NCBI GenBank assembly: GCA_028023455.1
Contig: JAQFVV010000056.1
Location: 2,976,001 to 3,040,000, forward strand
DNA length: 64,000 nt
Direction of reading: 5' to 3'
Source: Epiperipatus broadwayi
Taxonomy: Eukaryota; Onychophora; Udeonychophora; Euonychophora; Peripatidae
Part shown: one piece after another, positions 47,751-61,200 of the stretch
Position numbering within the stretch: the first letter of the stretch is position 1
Layout of the letters: every line of letters starts with the position of its first letter
Notes under the pieces: generated by a model
The model's input: only the letters and a program-made list of their open reading frames with translations
Database searches by the model: none
Told to the model about the DNA's origin: nothing
Program-made: the position numbers and the translations under genes

Positions 47751-49156
47751 ATTATAACATTTTCCATTTTGCTAGGCCTCTATATGCATTATAAAATGCG
47801 CGAGTTGATCAAGTTATGCAAAAAAAAATGTTTCATTTCTATTTCTAAAAAAACATAACTATCTTTCCTGATCAACTCGACCTAGTAATTGTTGAGAATT
47901 ATGCTATCGACAAAATCAGCTTTTAATTTATTTGAAAGGTGCCATGATCCTATAAGAACCCACTGAAAATGTCATATAATGTCTCGTAAATTATAAATTA
48001 AAAAGAAAAGATACTTTTAAAAGTAATCGGTATTAGATTTTACTGTAACGAAAATTATTTTTTCAAAACATTATTATTCTTGGAATTTATTAAACATATT
48101 GGCAAAGGTAAATTATATATTTAAACATCACTAAAATAATATTAATAAATTTAATAATAATTAATAACTATTATTAATAAAGCACAATGAAAAAGGTTGA
48201 TAAAAGTAAAATCTCTTTTATTCCAACAAACTAAAAATATTTGTAAGCTAAATTACGAATTAAATAAACTGGAGAGAACACGCCAATCCAGACATGAATC
48301 AATTTATAAAAAACAGTAGGATAAAGTAATTTAATAATGTTCACTTATTACAATTCATTTCCAAGATCTTGTATAAAATTATTTAAACAAAAGTCTCTTT
48401 AATAAGAAAATTAATGTTTCTATCAGGATTATTTTAAGACTTGTTTGCAAACGCTTAATTTTGGTCACAATCAGGAATAAGTAGTCTTAACTTACCGGTA
48501 AGTTTTGTGAATTCACGAAGATTGTAGCTTACTATGCATAGTTTTTTGAGTTAGAATGAGCTCGGCCATTTATTATAAATTGATCTTGGTGCTGATTCCA
48601 TAGGCTAGTCATGTAAGTTTCTCTGGTGTCCATCAGTAACAATGTCAGCTAAAGCTCCGGTCTACTCTCGAATGGAGAATTATTTCATCATAGAGTGGTC
48701 TGGATTCTTTAATCCAAAACCAACCAAAAGAATAACAGGCAAACCAAGACGTTCCTCGAACCGAACCCCTCCTTTTTATACTAGAGGTCCAGTTTTCAGA
48801 CTTCTGCACATATCTTTTGTTTGTCAAAATATATGTTGATAATCTTGTATATTCTTTATAAAATTTATGTTACAAAGTCTTTATTTTTTTCAGCATAATT
48901 CTGCCATCTTTAATTAGTTAAAATATTTTTACTTTCTTTTATCTAGATTGGTAATTTGTGTGTCTTTTGTTCTCTCCAATTCTAACTTTTATTTCTAATT
49001 ACATAAAAAAATTATGAAAGAACAATTTAACTATCATTGTACATTTTTTTTAAACAAAAATTATACTAAAAGAAAAATCTAAATTAAGTTTTATTTTTTT
49101 TTTTAGCTTTTACCAACTGCCAATATGTATTTGTACCATATATAAATAAACGGTAC
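47751..49156 (+). repeat. 1.4-kb internal repeat, second copy
   Basis: Matches 45573-46973 with scattered substitutions and small indels. It is followed by 25 bp and the polypurine tract. The duplication therefore encloses the unique 0.78-kb segment as B-X-B, and the right-hand copy occupies the normal 3' position of the element. Confidence 0.8.
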
Positions 49157-49178
49157 AGTATAGATTTTTTTTTTCATG

Positions 49179-49191
49179 AAGTGGGGGAGTG
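49179..49191 (+). promoter_or_regulatory. polypurine tract before the 3' LTR
   Basis: GAAGTGGGGGAGTG directly precedes TGAAATGG, the first bases of the right LTR. Position and composition fit the primer for plus-strand synthesis in LTR elements. The left LTR is not preceded by such a tract. Confidence 0.6.
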
Positions 49192-52100
49192 TGAAATGGT
49201 AAATCTGATTCAGATTTGCTGTTTCACAGTCTGACCCACCTAATTATTTATTTTACTAACATTTGCTTTTATTATTATTCTAAAAAAACATTTTTTTAAC
49301 TATCTTGTATAAATCCCATAATTTATTTTGGATCATATATATATAATTGTACTAACACTGTTATTCCATTTATATTATTAAAAGAAAAAAAGAATTCAAA
49401 TAATTAACTTTGAATTTTTTATATATATATTTTAGATATGTATGTTTAAAATGCTTTATTTTTAGTTCAAGAATCCACGATGGCCTTTTTGAAAAGATTT
49501 GTACCTCAATAAGAAGTTTAAAATAAATGTTTAAATTAAAAGCATTGATTAATTACCAAAAATCCATTCCCTGTGGAATCTCTATTCATTAATTAGTAGA
49601 GATTCTACATTGTTATCTAAATTAAAAACTAACATAAAATTATATTGAAATATATTGATCCTTATCGAGGTACAAACTTTCTAAAATTAGAATAAAAGAA
49701 TGATTTCGATTGTTTTTAAAATTGAAAATGACCTGAGGCAGCAGAAATCGAATACGAGTAGGAAGTAATAAATAGTGGCCCTTTTTGAGAAAGAGAGAGA
49801 CGAGAAACAGACAGAACAGACAGAAAGAGAGTTGTAGAAATCACGCCACGATCGAGTAGTAAAAAGGGTAAATCATTGCCCTTTCCTTCCTGAGACCTGA
49901 AATCTTCTGTTATGCTGCTGTCCAAACCTGCCTTCAAAAGAGCCATCTGCCACCAACGTTCTTCCATAGAACTCATCTCGGAGAATGCCAAGGAAAATGC
50001 CGAAGAGTTTGAATACTTCCATCAAGATGTTTGAAACTATTATCGTAAGAGTATAAATGTATTTTCGTAAAGCTTTTAACTGATTCTTTAACCCTTTTCT
50101 TTTAAATTATAATATTTCATTAACTCAAGCTCACCATAATTTTTAATATTTTGATTGATGGACTATGAATTTATTTATTTGTTTTATATTAATCTTAGCA
50201 AGAGATTTCATGCTTTGATTTTTATTTTGTTTTATTTTGACTGGCTTCACTCGCAGGGACTCAAAGAGAGTAATTTGCTAAAAGAGCAAATTATGTTTAT
50301 TAGGGGGGGGGGACATTAACAAAGAATGATTTAATTGTAAAATAAAGTAATCTTGATCTATTTTATTTCGCAAGTGAAGGTATGTCGAGTATATATGTAT
50401 TTCAAAATAAAGCTTACCGTATTTTCTTTAAACAGTTTTATTATAGATTTCCCAGAATGGGATTCTATTATTTTATATTTCTGTAATTCAAAACAGAATA
50501 AAATATGCTATAGATTTTGACCTAGTAACAGTGCCGCTGGATAGCATCAGTTAATTATCATGCCTTTTTTTTAAGTTAGGAAAGAGGGGAGGGGGAATTT
50601 ATTCGAGAAATAAATTTCCTTATTTCTATATGTATGTTTTTTTGTAGGTTAAATATTTATATAAAATAGTTGGTTATGCAGGTTGGTCTCTATGCAGTAT
50701 TAGATCATTTTAAGGCTATTTAATTATAATTCGTTCCTATTTAATAATTATAATATCTCAGGTTAATAAAGAATGCTTGGAGTATCATGAACAGACCTAA
50801 AATGGTCATTGATTTGGTGATTCAGAGTTAGCTTCTGCTTTTGCATACTCTGTGAATCGGATAGCATGGCTGAGATAGAGTAGGTTTGCCAGCATGATAC
50901 CTGTAGAGGCAGGCACATTGACTTTCCATAAATCCTTTCTCCTATCGATATATGGACACAAAATGTGGATGTATCGATTTCCCTTTTTATTCTTCATTAG
51001 AATAGGCATACGAGTGTCCGTAATCTGGCCCGTATGTTCTTACTTACGTTTCTTCTCTCCTTTGCATTCGTATATTTATTAACCCGACATTGTTCTGTTT
51101 TTCTTTTGCCTATCTAATACGTAAGCCATAGGGAAATGATTCTACTGAAAGGATCTTCAATCTGAGTAATCAACTCTTTTGTTCGTTTTCGTAATTAGTT
51201 AAAATCGTTTGGTTTTGGCTAATTCACGGATATAGTTCTTATAGGTTTGATTTTAGTTGTAAGTCCAACTAAAGTGGCTTGTTTGCTTGATAATTAACTG
51301 ATCTATTTTTTTTTGTTATAACAGCTTACAGTTTTAATCAAAGTTAGTTATAAGCTATTCCAGCAAGGTCCACTAATGTCATCAAACATTAGTCATTTGA
51401 AATCTGAATTATTATTTTTATAAAGAGAAATAAAATCATTTTTTTCTTCTATATGTTAGTGGAGTAAGACGCCAAATTAGTTTTATTACAATCGTCTATT
51501 TAATTAATGTTTTTTTTCAATAGAAATGTTTTTTTTTTAAATCTTGTATAAAGAATTCATTAAAATAGTCATTCTTATATATGTGCATTAGGCAGATGTT
51601 TAAACCTACTGCTATATTACAAGCTTGTACTAAATGTGCACGGGGAATTTTGAAATCCGTGATCATTTAATGATAAAATAATTTTTGTTATTTTAAAAGG
51701 AGAATAAATGTAAACAAAAGTAAAGGTGTATAAACTTCACAAAATAAATTGTACAAACTCAATAATGTCAATGTTAACCGCTAATATAAATAAAGTCGTC
51801 ATGAACTCATATAATTATAAAGTTAATTTAAAGATTGTATTTTTTGTTTTTAGAGCTTGAGTTAAAGATTAATGTAGAATGCCTAATGATTTTAAATATA
51901 TATATATAACTAAAACAAACTTCCAGTGTTCATCGAATCATTTTATTTACTTTTATTTGAAATAATTTTGATTTTAAATATACCTATCCACCAATCACCC
52001 AAGTTCTCACTAAAATATATAATTAAATTGAATCTCATGCTTTAAGACCCAGCTGCTGGGACGGTGAAAGTAAAGGAATTCGATTGTATCATCGAGAAAG

Positions 52101-52250
52101 GCTATTGATTAGATCTTTGACCTGGGGATATAGATAAATAGTGCAGAATCCATGATGTACCTGATTTATATATCTTGTACGTGGTCGGATTCGAGGTACT
52201 TTACCTGTATTCAGGGGTTTGTTGGATCGATATGTGTTTTTCGACCGGTA
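49192..52250 (+). repeat. 3' long terminal repeat, probably truncated
   Basis: Direct copy of 40338-43404, including the internal MITE-like hairpin and the antisense frames (49716-49991 and 50806-51009). Similarity stops after CGACCGGTA. If the LTR is really about 3.78 kb, this copy lacks its last 0.7 kb. No target duplication could be matched across the element. Confidence 0.65.
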
Positions 52251-53658
52251 GAACATATACTCACAAACTAGTTATTGCATAAATTCTTATGCCCATACTG
52301 ATATTTATAACACTTTCATTCATAAAATACTTTTCATAAATATACAAAAGGCTATTATACCTTTGGGTACAATCATTTGGAATTTTAAATATACATTTTT
52401 AAAAAAGTCTATAATAATAAAATCAACATATAAAATAAAACCTTCTACTATATATCTTACCAATTACACCTCTACAACATTATTCATATAAACGTGCTTA
52501 TAATATAACTAATAATAATCTTAATATTATACAAGCTAATGGCTATAATAATTTTAAATATATATAAAAATATATACACGATAACTATAATACCATTTTT
52601 AAAGGTTAAATAATTATTTTTTTGTATAGAAACACTATCACTTTTCAGTTTTTCATTCTCTTCTTGAAGTGATATATCAATACATATATAGCTCTCTACT
52701 AAGGTAGAGTAGACACACATATATACACAAAAATTTTGGGAGAAAAAGTTCACAATAATTTTACACATGTAAAATAAGAGGAATTGATGGCAAATGATTT
52801 TAAGGGAAACAGTTTCTATCAAAATACATTTTAATAGCAATAAAATCAAAGGAGCAATGAATATAATGATAATTCTTTATTTAAATTTCTCTTTATGAAG
52901 TTTTATCCTTACAAGTTGACTATGGTAAATTTAAATTATATTTATTTCTTTTTAAATATAATAGCAATATACTTGAAGCAATCAGCAATTTAAAACAGAA
53001 TATTCAAATACACCTTTACCCTCTTAGCAATGGCAATTGGTCCTCCAAAACTCATCATTAAGCAAGAATATTGTATATAGAATATGTATTTATAATGGGA
53101 GTCTATGGGGAAAAAATTAGTTGGTTCCTAAAGCTAAAAAATTACACTAACTTGGGAATAAAGTACATATTAAAAAAATTATTTATCGAATGCAGTGTAT
53201 AAAAATATGTAAAACCAAAACCCTTGATGTAATATGATTTTATATACTATGCTGTATTATGCAGATATTGTACTGCACACACTATACTGTATATGTATGT
53301 ATGTATGTATGACAATATACTAGTGCCCCCTGCCCTGTTCATGTAGAAAGATTATTCATTAACACTTATTTTAAATGCAATCTGTTTTTCTTTTTAAACT
53401 TTTTTCTAATTCAACATTCACATTTTAAAATGTTGTTTTTCTTTTGATTTGAAACCACTTGGGTGTAAACAACATTTTAGTAAAGTTACAAAATCAATAA
53501 CTATTTTTACATAATTAACCTGGTGTTCTAAAAATAATATACAGTAATTAAGCAACACACATGCAGTTTAATATTTGTAATGTTTTCCTGAAAGTTTGTG
53601 ATAATGGTATTTTAGTTGTATTGTATTTATATATTGGACTATTTTATTATCTAATAAT
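52251..53658. other. AT-rich non-coding stretch
   Basis: There is a (GTAT)n microsatellite near 53291-53311. The 121-codon minus-strand frame at 52484-52849 is low-complexity (Ile/Tyr/Leu) and lies in TA-rich DNA, so I do not call it. Nothing else is seen. Confidence 0.5.
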
Positions 53659-53766
53659 ATAAGTGTTGAATGTCTTTAGAAAAATTAAACTTTATTTAAA
53701 TAATCCAAGTACTCTATATTATATTTAAATAAAGTTTAATTTTTTTCAAGACATTCAACACTTATA
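53659..53766. repeat. palindromic PLE-end relic
   Basis: Arms 53659-53702 and 53722-53766 are near-perfect inverted repeats. Each resembles the PLE end at 38330-38395 and 36690-36760 (AAGTGTTGAATGTCTTTAGA, then AAATTAAACTTTATTTAAAT). Upstream TATATATTGGACTATTTTATTATC also matches. It looks like two terminal ends joined head to head with the body lost. Confidence 0.7.
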
Positions 53767-55776
53767 TGTATATAGTATTATAGATTCATTAATTATTTAT
53801 ACATTCTATAATTAAAATACTGAATGCAGCACTAACATTGTGTTTTATGAATAAAATATTGTATGCGCTATACAATTTCAGCAAAGTCATTACCAGTATA
53901 TGCATTACAGTAATGTACTTTTGCTTTTGGGTAAAATGACTTTCAAATGTCTATTCTCTGACATCATCAGTGATGTAAAATTCAAAATGGCTGTCACAAC
54001 ATTTTTTTAAAAACATTTTTCCCAATTGTTATAGTGAATAATCTATTGTAAATCAAAATAGTGTATACAAATTGATGATGATCATTATTGCAAAATTTCA
54101 CTAAGTAGCCAATTGCTAAGTGAGGTCTAGGTATATATGAATAAGTAAACTTGAGATGAATGGCAGTATTATTTGTTTAAACTAGATATAGTCTTTCATT
54201 ATGATAATTAGAAATTTAATTTTCACACATTTGTCTTATGATAATTTTAAATAATTGTCAATGCTTCTTTTTTATAGGTTTAATAATCTTATAGAAATTC
54301 ATTGTTCTATACCTGAGCTTGGCATATCTATTTATAACTAATTAAGTTAATTAAAACATGCCAGAGATAGGCTCATAGTAATGTTCAGAATTTAACTAAT
54401 GTTATAACAATGAAAACAGTACTTTTTCTTGTGTGAATATTTTCTTTGGCTTATTTGAGAAAATATTAAAATTTTATTCAGTACCTTTTAGAATTGCTGT
54501 TTAATAATTCAGTAGAATCTATGATTTTAGGAGAAACACTGCATGGATAACTTACTGGTTCTTTTGCATGAAGATTAGAAACAATAAAACTTTAAATTTT
54601 AACACTGATTTAAAAAAATAGTTAAATAAAAATTAAACAATTTACTTCAAAACTGAAATAAAATTGAAATTTTAAATGAAATAATAAAATTAAAACACTT
54701 CTTCATACTTTATGTCTATTTTTATAATAGTGTGTGTCTTCTTCTTTTTCAAACAATGCATCAAAATTAATGCTGCATTTCCTCTTCATTAAACCAATGA
54801 ATTTCTGGTCTGCATTGCAATATTTAATTTAGTAGTCTTTTGATTTTTAATTGATTTGCCCTTGAACTTTGTATTTAAATTCAGATAATTTAATCATGTG
54901 ACATCTAGACAATAAATAAACTTGTTAATTAACAATTTTTATCAACTCTAAATAATTATCAAATCAATTTTTTAATAAAATTATTAACTGATTTTTAAAC
55001 TAAACATTTTTATTCAAATACTCATTCTTTACTCTTTCTCTTACATTATTTATTTATTTTTAATAATTTTAAAATTGATTGACAGTATCCAATTTTTTAA
55101 AATCCATTTTTAATAAATCTTTTTAAGTTTCAACATTTCATATGCATGCTCTAAACATACACACATATGTACATTAAATACAGCCATTTATTTAATACAG
55201 TGAAAATAAATTATCTATTGACTGACATTTAAAATTAATTAAAAATTAGTGCTACTCTCAGTCAATTGTACTTACTATTGTAAAATCATTCTTCTAAATA
55301 CTTTCATATAAATTGGTATTTAATAAATCATAAGTTAATTTTAAAATTATTAATTTTAAAGAATCAATAACTACACATTCTATTAGAGTTAACTTGTCAT
55401 TTCAAACAGCATAGAACATCTTTCTCTATTAAATTTATTTAAAATATATTAAACTCTAGATGAACTCTTCATTAGTTTAAATATTATTTTTATTCTTTGA
55501 AGTGAATATTAAACAACCTAAGATAAACTTTTAAATACTGCTAACTAACTGGGATAACTGAATTACTTTAACTCATACTATTGAAACATGTAATTTAAGA
55601 TTTTTATTATAATAGTACAGATAAAGAAATTTACCTATTATAATCTTATAAAAATTACATAGCTGTTAAAAAATTAAATACTATGTGCTATACTAGTAAT
55701 TATAGAAAAAATAGAAACTAGCCAAAAAAATCCAATTTTTTTAAATAAAAATCTTCCACAACAATGGTTTCATCTA
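53767..55776. other. AT-rich non-coding stretch
   Basis: Nothing recognised. Confidence 0.5.
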
Positions 55777-56165
<389 letters not shown>

Positions 56166-56214
56166 ATATCTATATATCTGTTGATAATAAATATTTAATT
56201 GTTGATAAGAATAA

Positions 56215-56678
56215 AAAGTTTATTTCTCTACCATTTGAGTCATCAGTTTATAAATTAATTTATAAGAATATTTTTTTATTGGATGGTATGAAAGTGGCCA
56301 GGAAGAAAGGTCTTGATTTAAATTCATTATTAAATAATTCAAAGCAATATATTGATAACTAATCTATTCCTGATGTAGTTTATAAGATTCCTCACAGTTG
56401 TTGTAAAGTTTATAATTAAGTCTTAATGAAAGAGTTAAAGTTTCAAAAGTAGAGTTAAAAATGAATCTTATACCTCAGCTTTGTACATTCATGAACTAAA
56501 TATAAGTCATAAAATATTATCAGACGTTTTCTTTTATGAAGGAAATGAAATAAAAAGAAGAGTAAAAAAAAATATGATGATAAATTTTCTTGAATCTGAC
56601 AGCATTAATCATATGAAGATATTCTTTGATGTTGAAGTAAGTTAGTTTTTGAAAATAATATGAAGGCTATTTTGTTTT
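56215..56678 (+). pseudogene. Penelope-like GIY-YIG fragment, forward
   Basis: Starting near 56370 the translation reads DVVYKIPHSCCKVYN (a GIY-type start with a Cys pair), then after stops and frameshifts SALYIHELN, HKILSDVFFYEGNEIKRRVKK and SDSINHMKIFFDVE. It is a diverged copy of a PLE endonuclease domain, distinct from the one at 56795-57475. The segment before 56370 shows no convincing RT motif. Confidence 0.65.
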
Positions 56679-56713
56679 GTGTGTGTGTATATATATATAT
56701 ATATACACACACA
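56679..56713. repeat. compound (GT)n(TA)n(CA)n microsatellite
   Basis: A self-complementary simple repeat that can fold on itself. It occupies the same position in the PLE copy as the long (TA)n run at 55819-55933 in the inverted copy. Confidence 0.9.
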
Positions 56714-56794
56714 ATAAACTAATAATTAAGCCACTGCAAAAAAGAGGATATATAAATTCTAAATCAAAAGTACCAATGATGCATAAGATGGCAA

Positions 56795-57475
56795 GTTTTA
56801 GATCTTTTTTTGTTTCGGAATGAAAAATTATGTCGTTACCAAAGTGATAAACTGAAAAATATTGAAATATTTGCTAAGGAATTGCTTGATGTTGGTTATA
56901 AAATGGAACAAATAAACAATACTTTATGTCAATTTAAAAAAAGTTATAATAATTTAAAGGAAATAAGATTAATAGTAAACAATGGATATCTATTCCATTT
57001 ATTTCAAATCCACAAGTGAATTTTTTTTAAGGATTTATATAAGAATGTGTTTAATGTTTCATTCTATGTTCCAAATAATATCAATAAATTAATTAATAAT
57101 TCTAAGAATGTCATACCTGTCAAGCAGAAAAGTAATGTCATATATCAAATTTTTTGTGATTGTATGCTGTCATATATAGGTAAATCTAGGTGCAGTACTG
57201 AGAAGAGATTGAAGGAGCATGAATTGTTATACAAGCATGTAAAAAATAAAAATAATGGTGATTTAATATCTCCTTCAGTTTTCTTTGATCAAGAAAAAAT
57301 GTGTAAATATAAATTTAAATTTGAGTTTGAAAATGTGAAAATTCTTCATAAAGAGAGAAACCATAGTAAAAGAAAAATTAAAGAGGCAATTTTTATAAAC
57401 AGGAATAAAATGCATTTAATAAATCGACAAGCTGCTAACATTAAAATACGAGATTCGTGGAATTTGAATTGATGA
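56795..57475 (+). pseudogene. Penelope-like linker and GIY-YIG endonuclease, nearly open
   Basis: Two open frames cover it: 56810-57019 (linker with AKELLDVGYKMEQINNTLCQ) and 57047-57472, 141 codons. The latter starts FNVSFYVPNNINKLINNSKN, then VIYQIFCDCMLSYIGKSRCS with the GIY-like VIY and the YIG motif about 13 residues apart, KRLKEHE, and the C-terminal KRKIKEAIFINRN and SWNLN. The ending is the standard close of PLE proteins. The RT domain upstream is missing, and a frameshift or stop lies between the two frames. It is the least decayed PLE coding segment in the window. Confidence 0.8.
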
Positions 57476-57672
57476 CATTTGCTTCTGCTTTTCTTTTTTG
57501 AATTTAATGGCAGTTGAGGCAGGTTTAAGAAATTAACTGAAAGTACTTCTGCAGATTTAAGGATTGTTTGTAATAGTTTGTAAACCGTTAAATGTATTAT
57601 TTTAATTTTAATTACAATTTTGCTTTTAATTAACGGACATTTTATTTATTTTATATATATATATATAGAGAG

Positions 57673-57732
57673 AGAGTAAGTTAAAAACAAACTCTTTTGA
57701 AGCTTCATAAGAGTTTGTTTTTAACTTACTCT
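57673..57732. repeat. 24-bp perfect hairpin downstream of the PLE
   Basis: 57673-57696 and 57709-57732 are exact reverse complements. The 12-nt loop itself contains the palindrome TGAAGCTTCA, and TATATA runs flank both sides. The whole is thus a near-perfect cruciform-forming sequence 200 bp after the PLE stop codon. Confidence 0.95.
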
Positions 57733-58021
57733 ATATATAACATTTGTAAATAGGAGCTTTATTAAAATTAGGTCATATGACTTGATTTTTTATCAATATA
57801 TATATATATATATATATATTCTAACCCAGTATTAATTAGTTTTATTTTATTTTATTTGCACTTGTTGTTAAGGCAACCCAAAATAAAAGCAACATATCCA
57901 TTAATTTTCCAATATGATCTAAAATACCTTTCATATAATACAATTGTACATTCAATTCTCTTAAGCCATGCCACGATTGTAATAACAACAATAATTGATC
58001 ACTTATTAATTTAAAAAATAA
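57733..58021. other. AT-rich non-coding stretch with (TA)n
   Basis: A TA run lies near 57797-57820. Nothing else is seen. Confidence 0.5.
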
Positions 58022-58234
58022 TTATAATAATATTAATCTCAGGGTTCTTTGTTTCATGTAAGGAAATGCTCGACAGTATTGTGTAGTCGCATATGACTGG
58101 CATTCTGGTCGGCTATAGGAAACATTTATTTTACTTAAATTCAATGTGTCTTCATCTCTCATATCAACTGCTATATTATTTAAAGAGATGAGAATTCTAT
58201 TCAATAATGACGTATAATTTTGAATAACACAGCC
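58022..58234 (-). CDS. weak candidate exon, product not recognised
   Basis: A minus-strand frame opens just after an A-run ending AAAAAG and reads GCVIQNYTSLLNRILISLNN, then DMRDEDTLNLSKINVSY, RPECQSYATTQYCRAFPYMK, with balanced codon composition, to a stop at 58022. It contains two Cys separated by seven residues. The acceptor side lacks a pyrimidine tract and no donor is clear, so it may be a final exon or chance. No family is assigned. Confidence 0.25.
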   Translation of the reverse strand, partial: GCVIQNYTSLLNRILISLNNIAVDMRDEDTLNLSKINVSYSRPECQSYATTQYCRAFPYMKQRTLRLILL

Positions 58235-61200
58235 CTTTTTTTTTTTTTTTTTAGAATCTCAGTCAGAATAATAAAAAGACAAGGGTGCTTTTTGTGTCCT
58301 TCCATCATCCATGACAACACAATAATATAACTAAGATTTATTACTTAGATAATTTAACTAAATGGGAATGGAATAATGTGCAACCAAAGTTAATGGTTTG
58401 GGAATAAATTCATTTGTTTTTTTTGTTTTTTACACAAAGGTGAATGTTTAGTCTTAAGTTTTCAACTCCATAAATAATTATCATTAAACTAAAATATAAT
58501 GACATATTTCGATCTGCTTAACTTTATTTATCTGGTATATTAAGTTTTTAAGAATTTGGAATGATTTCGGACTCAAGAAAATGTTTTGCAAATATTGTGC
58601 AAACACTTATATTTAGCATATAAAAACAAAAAAAATGAATCTACAACAAATTTTAACAAGACTATAATTTATTATTATCACAAAAAAAAAATATATGAAC
58701 ATTTATTCAATAATCCCATAGTAATACAAAAATATAAAATATAACTGACATTAATCTGTATACTCTTTTGGTTATGGACTAGAGGTTACTACTTCTCCTG
58801 TATGCAATCATATGGATTGATTAACTAAAAGTACATTTCATTATTAATACATTGTTTATTAAATTTTGGTAACCTTGTAGAAGCTTTTATTCAAAATTAT
58901 TGACTAACTATTTTTTTTTTTTGTTCATTTTTTTTTTTTTTTTTTTTTAATGATTAATCCAATCATATGCAATACGCAAAATATTAAATTTATTTCTAAT
59001 ACATTTACTTTATCTATGGTCTTTAATGGGATAACCTATTCTAATTATAGGCCAGTTATCAGAAGTTACACTTACCATTTTACATTTAACTTAATGCTAA
59101 CTTAAGTTATGATACAAATTTTATTCATACGTATAATTTTAAATATGAGTATTATTTAATTACTATCCAGAATTAAATATTGCATTTGAATATTCCTTTA
59201 GTAAATAAGCATTTTAAATTACGCAATTTTAATTACTTTCTCCATTGATTTACTTGTCAAATACTAGCAATATTTAGCAGCACAGTACAGATATTGATCC
59301 TAGTTACTAACGCACTATTTATACTAAAGTGGATCTTGAGGAACTAACACCTCCAATATAATCTTTATCTTGCCCGAGCTTTCAAAATTAAGAACAATAA
59401 TCAACACCTTCCATGGTGGAGCTATCTTTATTTTCACATGAGGAATATGGAATAACCACGAAGGTTTGTAAAGTAATCTACTACATTAAAATATTTTGGT
59501 GGTTTCTTGCCTCTTACTTGGGCATACAACGAACACACACCAAATACAATCCTCTCCTGGGATTTAAACGAATGAAGCATACTAAATGCTAGATAAATTC
59601 TTGATCGTCCTATCTATGAGAATCGATCACTTGGGCTATAAACATACCTGAACATTATATTTAAAATCTTCCTCTCATGGAAAACAAAGCTTTTGGGGAG
59701 ATCATTTTTCATCCCACAAAATAAATACATTATAATTATTACCTATGCGAATATTAAGCATATACCAATGCTATATCTGGGCAGGATAAGTAAATACACT
59801 GATTATAATAAACTTATGTTACCGGGTATACTTTGATCAACATCTGAAATCAATGGACATCATAGAATAAAAGTATAATAACTTTAATTTTAATAAAGGA
59901 ACATTCAAAAATAGTTGGTAGCATACTATCTTAAACTAAATAAAGTGGATGTGTTATTTAAGAATAATTAGGAATAAATTCCTCAATTAATACAGTATAA
60001 ATTCGTTTCAAAACTTTAACAAGAAATATTTTCTTATAGCATTTTTTTTTTTTTTTAGTTACTTCTGATAATTTTCAATATTTATTTTACCCCTTAAATA
60101 TTTAAATATTTTTGTTTTACGTATCTAACATACAAAATTTCTACCTACAATTGTATGTAATAATTAAAACATATTTTATAGATTTTTTCTTTCGTGTTAA
60201 ATATCACCTTAACCTATAATAATTATATTAAAACATACCTTTGTCATTACAAGGCTATTAAATATCACTTGACCATACAGACTTTAACCTATGTGATATA
60301 ACAAAAAAATACATATCATTTATAACTTAGTTTTAAACAATCATTAATTAACAAGTGCATATTCTCTCATTAGAAAATGTTTTTCTGTTGAGCAAATGGT
60401 CCAGGTGAAGAGCTTTATCCAGTCGTATTTCACGAAGCAAGTTTAAAACAATAAACGCATGGTATTATTTCCTTTAAATAAAAGTTTTCTCTTATTTTGT
60501 GCGTTTAATAAATTAGGTAAAGAAAAACATAGCAGAATTGAAGATTAATTCTTACTTGAATTAAACTACTACAATTTTGGGATCCAAGAAAAAAAGTAGA
60601 CTTCTAACATAGATGAATATTTGACTATAGACGATAAACATACACAATATTTTTTTTTATTGACAATACGTATACTTATTAGCTAGCTTACTTATGGACG
60701 AAATTGCGCAATTTTCCGAGAGATTATTATGATAATAACTGCAGTCAATTTACGTGTACATGAAGTTTTAATAATTCCAACTGACGTATAATATAATATA
60801 TCATTTAATTTTATCATTAAGTCACTAAGATATTTGGTTTTGTTCATACTTTAGGAATTATAAATTTTTTTTAAATGGTAACTTCTCCGTAAGAATGCCC
60901 CTATATAACTTTTCCTATATTTACTCTGAGAAAGTTTATATTTTTTTTTTATTTTTTATTTTTTAAAAAAAATATACAGGTGCATAATTTAATCTTATTT
61001 ATCATTATTATTATTTCCAGACAATTCTTGGTGAATAAAACATATATTTTAACGTATGTAACTACATTACTTGTAAAGGCAGACAATATTGAGAAAGAGC
61101 ACGAAAATGTTTCTAGTTGATTTTCCTTGGTTTCAAAATATTTCTTTCAATTATTTTTTTTTTCTTTCTATACCAAGAAAATATCAATAAAGGACATAAA

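Noticed and set aside
52484-52849. 121-codon minus-strand frame
   Set aside because: It is Ile/Leu/Tyr-rich in TA-rich DNA, has no domain, and the start lies in unremarkable sequence.
59330-59720. Possible mitochondrial insertion or SINE in a GC-richer patch
   Set aside because: No mitochondrial gene could be recognised, and only a lone B-box-like motif supports a SINE.
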